Assembly (NCBI RefSeq): GCF_000974445.1
Contig: NZ_BBOJ01000014.1
Location: forward strand, 124,001 to 188,000
DNA length: 64,000 nt
From: Lentzea aerocolonigenes
GTDB lineage: Bacteria; Actinomycetota; Actinomycetes; Mycobacteriales; Pseudonocardiaceae
Direction: 5' to 3'
Under the pieces are notes generated by a model. The model worked only from the letters and a program-made list of their open reading frames with translations, searched no databases and had not been told where the DNA came from. Shown piece by piece: positions 50,101-57,998 of this stretch (the stretch's first letter is position 1; the number at the start of each line of letters is the position of its first letter). Position numbers and translations under genes: made by a program.

Positions 50101-51741
50101 CTAAGCCTCCGCGGAGGGCTCCCCCGCCACGGCCGCAACCTGGCAGCCACCTTGACGCTTCGCCACGTACATCGCCGAGTCGGCCCGGGACAGGGCCTGG
50201 TTCGCGGATTCGCGGGGGCGCAGGGAGATGACGCCGACCGACAGCGTCACCCCTCGGGAGAGGTCGATTGGCAAGCCTGCCACCGCATCCACGGCCCGGC
50301 CGAGTGCGGCTTCCGCGGCGTGCAGAGGGGCTCCCGGCAGCAGGACGACGAACTCGTCACCGCCGTAGCGGGCCACCATGTCGTCACCCCGCAGGGCCTG
50401 GCGGAGTGTGCTGGCAATCACCCGAAGAACATCATCACCCTCGGCATGTGAATGCCGGTCGTTGACGCCCTTGAACCCGTCGAGGTCGACGAGCGCGATC
50501 GAGAACGGATTGACCTGCCCGGCGATGAGCTCGGCCATCTTGTCGTCGAGAGCGCGCCGGTTCGGCAGGCCGGTCAACGGGTCCTGCAACGCCTGCTGTG
50601 CGATCGCGCCGTGCGCGCGCGTCAGCCGTTCGTGCTCGCGGCGCGTCTGCAACGTGGCCACGCGGGACTCGCGCATCTGCCACAGCTCCAGCTCCAGCGC
50701 CGAGTTGTACGCCTGCAACGCCGACGTCGTGTGCGGGCCGCTCAGGTGTGCGTACTCCCGTTCCAGCGACAGCAACAGCGACGGCTCCGACGTGTCGTGC
50801 TCCATCTGCGTGCGCGTGTCGTCGAGCACCTTGAGCGCGTCGTCCAGCCGGTTCGCCTCGACCAGGCACCTCGCCAGCGCGATCGCGACGATGATCAGCT
50901 CCCGCGCGTACATCGACAGGCCGCGCAACGACCACAACCGGTCGAGGTGGTCCTGGCTGGGGTTCGTCAACGCGTGGGCGGCACCGAGGATCGGCACCTG
51001 CTCGGCGGCGTCCATGTCGCGCCGGCCGGGGTGCAGCGACTGCCGGAACGGGATCTCGGCGGCCTCGGCGAGCCCGGACGCCACCCGGAACTGCTCGTGC
51101 GCGGCGTCGTGCAGGTTCACCCGTTCGAGCCGCAGACCCCACCCGATCCGCAGCCGGGCCCTGTTCACGAGGTGCACGTAGATCTGGTGCGGCTGGCCGC
51201 TCTCGCGCAACGCGTTGTTCGCGCCCGCCAGCACGTCGTCCGCCATCTCGTAGACGCCGAGCTGGGTCAGCACCAGCGCGATGTCCTGCAACGTCGTGGC
51301 GAGCAGCTGGTCCCAGATCCGCTTGTCGAAGACCGGGTCGGTCTCCGGTTCCTCGTCGAGCATCATCGCGAGCGCCGCCGCGATCTCGGTCAGCGCCTTG
51401 TCCTCGGCGTTGCCCAGGAGGAACCGGCGTCCGCGCAACGCCCGCGCGTCCGCCTCCAGCACGAGCAGGCCGTGGCGGCGGCAGTGGCTGAGCATCTCGT
51501 CGAGCTGCGGGTCGGACATGTCGACCAACCCCGGCGTCACCAGCCGGACCACGGCCGCGGCTCTGAGCAGCTGCGCGACGATGCGGGGCTCACCACGGCC
51601 CTGCGCCTCGGCGAGGATGTGGTCGATCTCGGACGCCGCGTCCAGCTGCGCGGCGAGGTGGCTGCTCTGGGCCACGGCGACAAGCTCGCTCGCGCGGCCC
51701 ACCAGCCACGCGTCGGACATCTCGTGGTGGCGGTGGCCCAC
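50101..51741 (-). CDS. Diguanylate cyclase with TPR-like N-terminal region
   Basis: A protein of about 546 residues: a helical, TPR-like sensory region (about 1-370), a coiled coil, then a C-terminal GGDEF domain (about 385-546). The active site RYGGDEFVVLL is intact. RGDD lies five residues before GGDEF, matching the RxxD inhibitory site, so c-di-GMP synthesis with product feedback is expected. No EAL domain or membrane helix. The start is uncertain: GTG 51741, ATG 51720 and TTG 51789 are all in frame and none has a well-spaced ribosome-binding site. tRNA-Gln lies just upstream on the same strand. Confidence 0.9.
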   Translation of the reverse strand: MGHRHHEMSDAWLVGRASELVAVAQSSHLAAQLDAASEIDHILAEAQGRGEPRIVAQLLRAAAVVRLVTPGLVDMSDPQLDEMLSHCRRHGLLVLEADARALRGRRFLLGNAEDKALTEIAAALAMMLDEEPETDPVFDKRIWDQLLATTLQDIALVLTQLGVYEMADDVLAGANNALRESGQPHQIYVHLVNRARLRIGWGLRLERVNLHDAAHEQFRVASGLAEAAEIPFRQSLHPGRRDMDAAEQVPILGAAHALTNPSQDHLDRLWSLRGLSMYARELIIVAIALARCLVEANRLDDALKVLDDTRTQMEHDTSEPSLLLSLEREYAHLSGPHTTSALQAYNSALELELWQMRESRVATLQTRREHERLTRAHGAIAQQALQDPLTGLPNRRALDDKMAELIAGQVNPFSIALVDLDGFKGVNDRHSHAEGDDVLRVIASTLRQALRGDDMVARYGGDEFVVLLPGAPLHAAEAALGRAVDAVAGLPIDLSRGVTLSVGVISLRPRESANQALSRADSAMYVAKRQGGCQVAAVAGEPSAEA

Positions 51742-51811
51742 GTTGCCCTGCTCGTCGACCGTTTCCTCGGGCAGCTTCGCACCTCCCAAAGACCACTTAC
51801 CCAGTGCCCTG

Positions 51812-51882
51812 CTCCGCCACCAGGATTCGAACCTGGACCATCGGAACCAAAATCCGAGGTGCTGCCTTTACACCATGGCGGA
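51812..51882 (-). tRNA. tRNA-Gln(TTG)
   Basis: A 71-nt cloverleaf on the minus strand: acceptor TCCGCCA/TGGCGGA, anticodon stem TCGGA/TCCGA enclosing TTTTGGT (anticodon TTG), and T arm CCAGG-TTCGAAT-CCTGG. CCA is not encoded. Confidence 0.95.
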
Positions 51883-51970
51883 ACGGACGCGCTCGCGCGC
51901 GTCCTGCGCACATGTTGTCACGAGACGTCCTCCTCTTGTCCAACCACCACTCATCCGGCTCAGTTCAAGA

Positions 51971-53110
51971 TCACGGCTTGGCGCCGATTGACCTGGTCAG
52001 GAACTCCGCGAGCGCGTCCCGGTACGTGTCGGTCGCCACATTCCACCCCGACGTGTGGTCCGCGCCGGGGATCTCGACGTACTGCAGCGGCCACCCGAGA
52101 CCCTTCGCCGCGGTCGCGAGGTCGCGCGACGACTGGGCGGGCACGGTGCCGTCCGCGGTGCCGTGGAAGAGCAGCGTCGGGGGCTTGAGCGCGGGCGGGT
52201 TGCGGACCAGGTCGAACCGGTCGAAGTCGATGCCGGTGCGCCAGCCGGACACCAGCTCGGCGACGGGCGTGAGCCACGTCGGCACACCCCGGTTCTCCGC
52301 CTGGAGGTTCAGCGTCTGCGTCCAGTTGGTGACGGGGGAGTCGAGCACGACACCGCTGACCGCGGCCGCGACGCCCGACCGCGCCAGGGTCTGACCGACG
52401 ATCGCGCCGCCCATCGACCAGCCGTAGAGCACGACCTTGCGGGCGCCCTGCGACTGCGCGTACTTGATCGCGGCCTCGACGTCGCGCCACTCGGTGTCGC
52501 CGAGGTGGTACAGGCCGTCGGGCGACTTGGGCGCGCCGGCGTCGTTCCGGTAGGTGATCAGCAGAACGGGCAACCCCGCACTGTGGAGCTGAGGAACCAC
52601 GCGCAGGGCCTCTTCGCGCGACGCGCCCCGCCCGTGCACGGTGACGACCCAGGTGTCCTGGTCGGCCGCCGGTACGAGCCACGCGGGCATCTCGCCGAGT
52701 TCGGAAGGCACCCGGACCTCGCTGTAGACCAGACCCAGCGTGGTCTTGGGGTTGCCCTCGTAGACGTCGGTCTCGACGCGGACCTTGGTGCCCTCCGGCG
52801 GTGCGGTGCCGTCCAGCAGCGGTCGTTCGACGCGGCCGTCCTTCGTGGCGGCGATGTCGCCGACCATTGCGGCGCCGCCTGGCCAGACGATGCCGAACGT
52901 GCCGCGTTGCAGGGTCAGCTTCGACTCGGCGAGCACGACGTTCTTGTCGTCCACACCGAGCGAGGTCTCCGGGTAGCGCTGCGGCACTTCCTCCGGTTCG
53001 AGCAGCTCGCCGCTGTAGTACCAGCCGATGCCGCCCAGAGCCGCGGTGACCAGCACGAGCAGGACGAGCAACGAGGTCACGGAGATCCGGATGATCTTGC
53101 GTCTGGCCAT
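51971..53110 (-). CDS. Membrane-anchored alpha/beta hydrolase
   Basis: A 379-residue protein with an N-terminal membrane helix (about residues 8-30) and an exported alpha/beta-hydrolase domain. The nucleophile elbow is GWSMGGAIVG (about residues 232-241), the acid is probably in FHGTADGTVP, and the His in GADHTSGW. HGRGASREEAL is the oxyanion-side loop. Substrate unknown; family members include esterases and peptidases. ATG 53110 begins MARRKIIRISV; a longer start at 53152 is possible. Confidence 0.87.
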   Translation of the reverse strand: MARRKIIRISVTSLLVLLVLVTAALGGIGWYYSGELLEPEEVPQRYPETSLGVDDKNVVLAESKLTLQRGTFGIVWPGGAAMVGDIAATKDGRVERPLLDGTAPPEGTKVRVETDVYEGNPKTTLGLVYSEVRVPSELGEMPAWLVPAADQDTWVVTVHGRGASREEALRVVPQLHSAGLPVLLITYRNDAGAPKSPDGLYHLGDTEWRDVEAAIKYAQSQGARKVVLYGWSMGGAIVGQTLARSGVAAAVSGVVLDSPVTNWTQTLNLQAENRGVPTWLTPVAELVSGWRTGIDFDRFDLVRNPPALKPPTLLFHGTADGTVPAQSSRDLATAAKGLGWPLQYVEIPGADHTSGWNVATDTYRDALAEFLTRSIGAKP

Positions 53111-53216
53111 CTGCTGATGATGCCTGCCCGAGGTCTCGATTCCAGCCGACACAGCGCGGTGATCTCGAGAACTCTCCGCGAGTTTCCACGCGGGTCTGGC
53201 GAAGTAGGCAGCCCTA

Positions 53217-53249
53217 ACCTACGCTTCCGTAAGTTACGGTTGCGTAGGT
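53217..53249. promoter_or_regulatory. 33-bp two-tier palindromic operator before the desaturase
   Basis: ACCTACGC-TT-CCGTAA-G-TTACGG-TT-GCGTAGGT: an inner 6-bp and an outer 8-bp inverted repeat sharing one centre. It lies about 47 bp before the desaturase start and is a good candidate for a TetR-family site; the TetR gene follows the desaturase. Confidence 0.7.
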
Positions 53250-53295
53250 ACGTCATCCCCCAATACGTCCCTCGACTCCCCCAATAGGAATCCGT

Positions 53296-54237
53296 ATGAC
53301 CTCGACGATGGACCGGTCCACCGACCAGGGCCCCAAGCCGTTGCTCGACGGGCAACGCGGACATGCCGAACAGCTCGGCGTCTACGTGTTCGTCATCGTT
53401 CCCTTCCTCGCGTTGCTGGCCGCCGTCCCCTTCGCGTGGGGCTGGGGTCTCGGCTGGGTCGACGTGGCCCTGTTCGTCGCCTTCTACTACCTCTCCGGGC
53501 TCGGCGTGACGATCGGTTACCACCGGTACTTCACGCACGGCTCGTTCAAGGCCAAGCGACCGCTGAAGATCGCGCTGGCGATCGCGGGCTCGATGGCGTT
53601 GCAGGGCCCGGTCATCGACTGGGTGGCCGACCACCGGCGCCACCACGCGTTCTCGGACCGCGAGGGCGACCCGCACTCGCCGTGGCTGTTCGGCACCGGC
53701 CCGGCCGCGCTGGCGAAGGGCTTCTGGCACGCCCACACGGGATGGCTCTTCGACCGCGACAAGACCAACCACAAGCGGTTCGCGCCCGACCTCATGGCCG
53801 ACGAGGACCTGGTCAGGATCGACAAGCTCTTCTGGCTGTGGACCGTGATCTCACTGCTCGCGCCGGCCGTTCTCGGTGGCCTGATCACGTGGTCGCTCTG
53901 GGGCGGCGTCACGGCGTTCTTCTGGGCCGGCCTGGTCCGCGTCGCGTTCCTGCACCACGTCACGTGGTCGGTCAACTCGATCTGCCACATGGTCGGGGAC
54001 CGCCCGTTCGCCGCGCGCGACCGCTCCGCCAACGTCTGGGCGCTGGCGATCCTGTCGTTCGGCGAGTCGTGGCACAACCTGCACCACGCCGACCCGACCT
54101 CCGCGCGGCACGGCGTGAAGCGCGGGCAGATCGACATCTCGGCCCGGCTGATCTGGATGTTCGAGAAGTTCGGCTGGGCGTGGAACGTCCGCTGGCCGAG
54201 TGAACAGCGGCTGGCCAGGATCAGCGTGAAGAAGTGA
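53296..54237 (+). CDS. Acyl-CoA/acyl-lipid delta-9 desaturase
   Basis: A 313-residue di-iron membrane desaturase that puts a cis double bond into fatty acyl chains. Its three His boxes are HRYFTHG (about residues 76-82), HRRHH (about 113-117) and HNLHH (about 258-262), with the four expected membrane helices. It should help set membrane fluidity. It is followed 18 bp later by a TetR gene and preceded by a large palindrome, suggesting control by that regulator. Confidence 0.94.
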   Translation: MTSTMDRSTDQGPKPLLDGQRGHAEQLGVYVFVIVPFLALLAAVPFAWGWGLGWVDVALFVAFYYLSGLGVTIGYHRYFTHGSFKAKRPLKIALAIAGSMALQGPVIDWVADHRRHHAFSDREGDPHSPWLFGTGPAALAKGFWHAHTGWLFDRDKTNHKRFAPDLMADEDLVRIDKLFWLWTVISLLAPAVLGGLITWSLWGGVTAFFWAGLVRVAFLHHVTWSVNSICHMVGDRPFAARDRSANVWALAILSFGESWHNLHHADPTSARHGVKRGQIDISARLIWMFEKFGWAWNVRWPSEQRLARISVKK

Positions 54238-54255
54238 CGTGCGTAGGCTGATTCG

Positions 54256-54870
54256 GTGACCAGGGTCAGGATGACGGGCAAGGAACGCCGAGAGCAGCTC
54301 CTGGACGTCTCCCGCGCCCTGTTCGCCGAGAAGGGCTTCGAGGCCACCTCGATCGAGGAGATCGCCCACCGCGCGAGCGTGTCGAAGCCCGTCGTCTACG
54401 AGCACTTCGGCGGCAAGGAAGGCATCTACGCCGTCGTCGTGGATCGCGAGATGCAGCGCCTGATGGACCAGATCGTCACGGCGCTGGACGGCGGCTCCCA
54501 CCCGCGTGAACTGCTCGAACAGGCCGCCTGCGCGCTGCTCGACTACATCGACGACTCGACGGACGGGTTCCGCATCCTGGTGCGCGACTCGCCCGTCGCG
54601 TCGTCTTCTGGCACGTTTTCCTCTTTGCTGAACGACATCGCGTCGCAGGTCGAGCACATCCTGGGCCTGCACTTCGCCAAGCAGGGCTACGACCGCAAGC
54701 TCGCGCCGCTGTACGCGCAGGCGCTGGTCGGGATGGTCGCGCTGACCGGGCAGTGGTGGCTCGAGGTGCGCAAGCCGAAGAAGGACGAGGTCGCGGCGCA
54801 CCTGGTGAACCTTGCCTGGAACGGCCTCTCGGCGATGGAGCACAAGCCCAAGCTGCGCAGCCGTTCGTGA
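54256..54870 (+). CDS. TetR-family regulator
   Basis: A 204-residue regulator with an N-terminal TetR helix-turn-helix (ATSIEEIAHRASVSKPVVYEHFGGKEGIY, about residues 32-60 in two halves) and a helical ligand domain. It matches Rv1019 by position between glmU and mfd. A TAGGCT box (54244-54249) ends 7 nt before the GTG, so it is probably leaderless and can be expressed independently of the desaturase. Confidence 0.92.
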   Translation: MTRVRMTGKERREQLLDVSRALFAEKGFEATSIEEIAHRASVSKPVVYEHFGGKEGIYAVVVDREMQRLMDQIVTALDGGSHPRELLEQAACALLDYIDDSTDGFRILVRDSPVASSSGTFSSLLNDIASQVEHILGLHFAKQGYDRKLAPLYAQALVGMVALTGQWWLEVRKPKKDEVAAHLVNLAWNGLSAMEHKPKLRSRS

Positions 54871-54892
54871 GCTGCCCGTTGCCCGTTAGTAA

Positions 54893-54913
54893 GCGCGCAT
54901 ATAGTATGCGCGC
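54893..54913. promoter_or_regulatory. 21-bp palindrome abutting the SRPBCC-MarR start
   Basis: GCGCGCATA-TAG-TATGCGCGC, perfect 9-bp arms, ending one base before the ATG of the SRPBCC gene. It is well placed as an autoregulatory operator for the MarR protein encoded second in this pair. Confidence 0.7.
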
Positions 54914-55318
54914 ATGGCAACTTTTTCTTTCGAGCACAGCGTCGAAGGTCCGGCGAGCGTGGAAACGGTCTGGGAGCTCTGGAGCGATGTCTCCAGGTGG
55001 ACGGAGTGGGACGAGAGCCTGGAGTCCGTGACGCTGTCCGGGCCGTTCGCCGAGGGGTCGGGCGGCACGATGGTGATCAAGGGCCAGGGGCCGATCTCGT
55101 TCACCCTGACCTCGGTGGAGCCGTTCGCAGGCTTCGTCGACGAGACGTCCGTGCCCGGTGCGTTGCTGCGCTTCACGCACCGGGTCGAGCGTGTCGGTGA
55201 CGGGGTCCGCGTCACGCACTCGGTGGTGATCGAGGGGCAGGCCGCGGAGTTCCTCGGCCCCGTCGTGACAGCCGACTTGCCGGACGCCGTGGAGGCGCTG
55301 GTGAAATTGGCGTCGTGA
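54914..55318 (+). CDS. SRPBCC (START-like) ligand-binding protein
   Basis: A 134-residue single-domain protein of the SRPBCC/polyketide-cyclase superfamily: VEGPASVETVWELWSDVSRWTEWDESLESV at the N-terminus and a long C-terminal helix. Such proteins bind hydrophobic ligands. The stop overlaps the GTG of a marR gene (GTGA), so the two are co-translated; it may act on the regulator's ligand. Exact function unknown. Confidence 0.85.
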   Translation: MATFSFEHSVEGPASVETVWELWSDVSRWTEWDESLESVTLSGPFAEGSGGTMVIKGQGPISFTLTSVEPFAGFVDETSVPGALLRFTHRVERVGDGVRVTHSVVIEGQAAEFLGPVVTADLPDAVEALVKLAS

Positions 55319-55743
55319 CGCGCTTCTCCGGCCCCGACGAGTCTCCTGGCTTCCTCCTGTGGCGGGTGACGCTCGCGTGGCAGCGGGCCATGCGGGCGGC
55401 GCTGGCCCCGCACGACCTGACCCACGTGCAGTTCGTGCTGCTCGCGTCGTTGTGGTGGCTGGAGAACCACAGCGGCGCGCCCTCGCAGCAACGCCTGGCC
55501 GAGCACGCGGGCACCGACCCGATGATGACCTCGCAGGTGCTGCGCAAGCTGGCGGACCGTTCGCTGGTGTCGCGTTCGGTCGATCCGGCGGACTCGCGGG
55601 CGCGGTTGCTGTCGTTGACCTCCGACGGCAAAGCGCTGGTGGCGAAGGCCATGAAGGACGTGGAGGACGCGGACCAGGCCTACTTCGCCGGGTTGGGGGA
55701 CGAGCAGCAGGTGTTCGTGCGGGGGCTCACGCGACTCCTGTGA
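55315..55743 (+). CDS. MarR-family regulator
   Basis: A 142-residue winged-helix regulator: LTHVQFVLLASLWWLE, QQRLAEHAGTDPMMTSQVLRKLADRSLV, SRSVDPADSRARLLSLTSDG. MarR dimers usually repress nearby genes and release DNA on binding small phenolic or lipidic ligands. The palindrome before the upstream SRPBCC gene is a likely target. Its 3' end overlaps the convergent dehydrogenase gene by 17 bp. Confidence 0.92.
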   Translation: MTRFSGPDESPGFLLWRVTLAWQRAMRAALAPHDLTHVQFVLLASLWWLENHSGAPSQQRLAEHAGTDPMMTSQVLRKLADRSLVSRSVDPADSRARLLSLTSDGKALVAKAMKDVEDADQAYFAGLGDEQQVFVRGLTRLL

Positions 55744-56833
55744 GCCTCAACAGCTTGTCGTCCGTCCCGTTCGACGTCGTGATGTAGAGCGACCCGTCCG
55801 GCGCGGTGCGGGCTGCGCGAAGACGTCCGTACTTGTCGTTGAGCTCGTTCGGAATGCTGACGTTCTGCACCTTCCCGGCCTCGTCGAGCGTGAAGAGCAG
55901 CAGCTTCGAGCCCTTGAGCGCGGTGACCGCGAGCTTGCCGTTCCAGAACGCGGCCTGGCAGATCGCCTCGGTCGGCGAGCCGGACGACCACACGGCCGGG
56001 ACCGCGTCCGGGAACCGTTGCAGGTCGGTCATCGGGACGTCCTCGTCGTACCTGTTCTGCGTGCCGCCCTTGGACGGGTCCCACCCGTAGTTGGCGCCGG
56101 CCTTGAGCAGGTTGACCTCGTCGTCGACGTCCGGGCCGTGCTCACTCGAGAAGATCTGCTCGGTGCCGGGCCGGAACACCACGCCCTGCACGTTGCGGTG
56201 GCCGTAGGTGTAGATCCGGCGCTCGTTGGCGTTGCTCGACGAGGCGAACGGGTTGCCGGCGGCGCCCTCGCCGGTCTCCGGGTCGATCCGCAGCACCTTG
56301 CCGCCGAGGCTGGTGCGGTCCTGCGGGTTGCGGGGCTGCGCGATGTCGCCGGTGGCCACGAACATCGTCCCGTCCGGCGCGAGGGTCGGGCGGCAGCCGG
56401 AGTGGCGTCCGCTCGGGTTCGACGGCATGCCGGTGACCAGGGCCTTCGTCTTGGTCGCCGTGGTGCCGTCGAGGCGGAACGTCACCAGCCGCACGTCGTT
56501 CGCGGTGTTGTAGCAGACGGTGAAGCGCTGGTTGTCCGGGTGGATCACGAGCCCCATCAGGCCGCCCTCGCCGCGCACCTGCACGTCGCCGAGGTCGACG
56601 TCGACCGGGGTGGCCTTGCCGTTCTTCACGAGCTTGATCCGGCCCGGCCGTTCGGTGACGAGCATCGACCCGTCCGGTAAGAAGCCGATGTCCCAGGCGT
56701 GCTGGAACCCTCCCGCGACCTCCTCGATCTTGAGACCGGTGGGCGCTGGGGCCGTGGACGGCGCGTTGCCGCCTGGTTCGGGCGAGGAGCAGGCCGCGAC
56801 CACCAGCACCAGACCAGCAACGAGTGCGCGCAT
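55727..56833 (-). CDS. PQQ-dependent sugar (aldose) dehydrogenase-like lipoprotein
   Basis: A 368-residue lipoprotein (lipobox VVAAC, residues about 11-15) with a six-bladed propeller of the soluble glucose/sorbosone dehydrogenase family: WDIGFLPDGSMLVTERPGRI, GGLMGLVIHPD, the cofactor-side His in RHSGCRPTLAPDG, YTYGHRNVQGV, and SEHGPDVDDEVN. Homologues oxidise sugars with PQQ outside the membrane. No PQQ synthesis genes are in view, so cofactor use is inferred. Confidence 0.9.
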   Translation of the reverse strand: MRALVAGLVLVVAACSSPEPGGNAPSTAPAPTGLKIEEVAGGFQHAWDIGFLPDGSMLVTERPGRIKLVKNGKATPVDVDLGDVQVRGEGGLMGLVIHPDNQRFTVCYNTANDVRLVTFRLDGTTATKTKALVTGMPSNPSGRHSGCRPTLAPDGTMFVATGDIAQPRNPQDRTSLGGKVLRIDPETGEGAAGNPFASSSNANERRIYTYGHRNVQGVVFRPGTEQIFSSEHGPDVDDEVNLLKAGANYGWDPSKGGTQNRYDEDVPMTDLQRFPDAVPAVWSSGSPTEAICQAAFWNGKLAVTALKGSKLLLFTLDEAGKVQNVSIPNELNDKYGRLRAARTAPDGSLYITTSNGTDDKLLRLTGVA

Positions 56834-56903
56834 GTCCTAACTATGCGTTTGGCGTCGTGGAGGTTCCGTGAGTTCGGTCGTTGCCGAACCGTCGCGGCCC
56901 TGA

Positions 56904-57422
56904 CTACCGCTCCGAAACGGCATAAGGACGCTCAACGGGCAGCAGTGCGCGCGCCGCGTCGTCATCACCGGCACGCACTGCCGCATGCACCTCGCGCGCA
57001 AGAGGCGTCACGTCGGTGATGCTGACCGTCCACTCGTTGACGTACTTCTGCACGGCCTCGCGCGTCAGGCCGATCTGGATGGACCGGTGCTGGAGCGCCT
57101 CGTGCCGCAGACCGCGTTCGGGGTCCCACTGCACACGCACCGCGGGCTTGCCCTTGATGCTGCTCTCGACCGCGTTGGAGACCGCCCAATCGAACCCCGT
57201 ACGGGTGATTCGCACGGCGAGGACGCGCTCCTGGCCTTCCTTCTGGGCGTAACCGCAGCGGTACATCATCCAGAGGAACGACGGCTTGATCCACGTCATC
57301 CGTTCCATCTTGAACGGCGGCACGAACCGTTGGGCGGCTACGGCCGGATCGGCGATGTGCGGCGAATAGGCCTGGTAAACCACGATGGACTGATCGTCGT
57401 AGTCAGCCCTGATCTCTCTCAT
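56904..57422 (-). CDS. DUF4291-family protein
   Basis: A 172-residue cytosolic protein of the DUF4291 family: REIRADYDDQSIVVYQAYS, MERMTWIKPSFLWMMYRCGY, WDPERGLRHEALQHRSIQIGL. The biochemical function is unknown. The ATG at 57422 starts at the family N-terminus; no ribosome-binding site is visible. It is divergent from a RidA gene with a perfect palindrome between. Confidence 0.9.
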   Translation of the reverse strand: MREIRADYDDQSIVVYQAYSPHIADPAVAAQRFVPPFKMERMTWIKPSFLWMMYRCGYAQKEGQERVLAVRITRTGFDWAVSNAVESSIKGKPAVRVQWDPERGLRHEALQHRSIQIGLTREAVQKYVNEWTVSITDVTPLAREVHAAVRAGDDDAARALLPVERPYAVSER

Positions 57423-57441
57423 GGGCACAGGGTGACCGCTT

Positions 57442-57466
57442 GAAATCCGGTGGGCCACCGGATTTC
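57442..57466. promoter_or_regulatory. Perfect 25-bp palindrome between divergent DUF4291 and ridA
   Basis: GAAATCCGGTGG, one centre base, then the exact complement. It is 20 bp from each start codon and could be a shared operator. Confidence 0.6.
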
Positions 57467-57486
57467 GCCGTGGCACGGTCGGATAC

Positions 57487-57927
57487 GTGGAGATCACCCG
57501 CATCAACCCCGACGAGCTGCACGAACCGCCCGGCTACCACCACGTGACGATCGTCGAGGCCGGCCGGACCGCGTACCTCGCCGGGCAGTGCCCCATCGGC
57601 ACTGACGGCGAACTGGTCGGCGCGGACCTCACAGCCCAGGTCGGCCAGGTCGTGTCGAACGCCCTGATCGCCCTGGCCGCGGCCGGCGCGGAGCCCCGTC
57701 ACGTGGTGCGTTCGGTCGTGTACGTGGTGAGCGACGACCGCGCGGTGCTGGCCGAGGTCTGGCGGCAGCTCACCACGTCCGCCCTCGGCCCCGCCTTCAC
57801 CACCGCGAGCACCCTGCTCGGCGTCGCGCAGCTCGGATTCCCAGGTCAGCTCGTCGAGGTCGACCTCACCGCCGCCCTGCCGGAGCCCCGCTCGAGCCAC
57901 CCGATAAGGGGTCGCGGAACGAGCTAA
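57487..57927 (+). CDS. RidA-family protein
   Basis: A 146-residue YjgF/RidA-fold protein: INPDELHEPPGYHHVTIVEAGRTAYLAGQ and LVEVDLTAALP. RidA enzymes hydrolyse reactive enamine/imine intermediates, but the usual catalytic Arg in the IExxxxA/EIE region is not in its normal context here (LVEVDLTAAL), so the activity may differ. GTG start, no strong ribosome-binding site. Confidence 0.88.
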   Translation: MEITRINPDELHEPPGYHHVTIVEAGRTAYLAGQCPIGTDGELVGADLTAQVGQVVSNALIALAAAGAEPRHVVRSVVYVVSDDRAVLAEVWRQLTTSALGPAFTTASTLLGVAQLGFPGQLVEVDLTAALPEPRSSHPIRGRGTS

Positions 57928-57938
57928 GGTGGGAAGCG

Positions 57939-57964
57939 AGACCCCTCGTCCCAGGCAGGGGTCT
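57939..57964. terminator. Short hairpin before mfd
   Basis: AGACCCCT and its complement with a 10-nt loop, 12 bp after ridA and 35 bp before mfd. It is weak and lacks a T-tract; it could be an attenuator. Confidence 0.35.
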
Positions 57965-57998
57965 GTCTGGCGTCTCCCACTCGACCGGGGTTTCTCAC

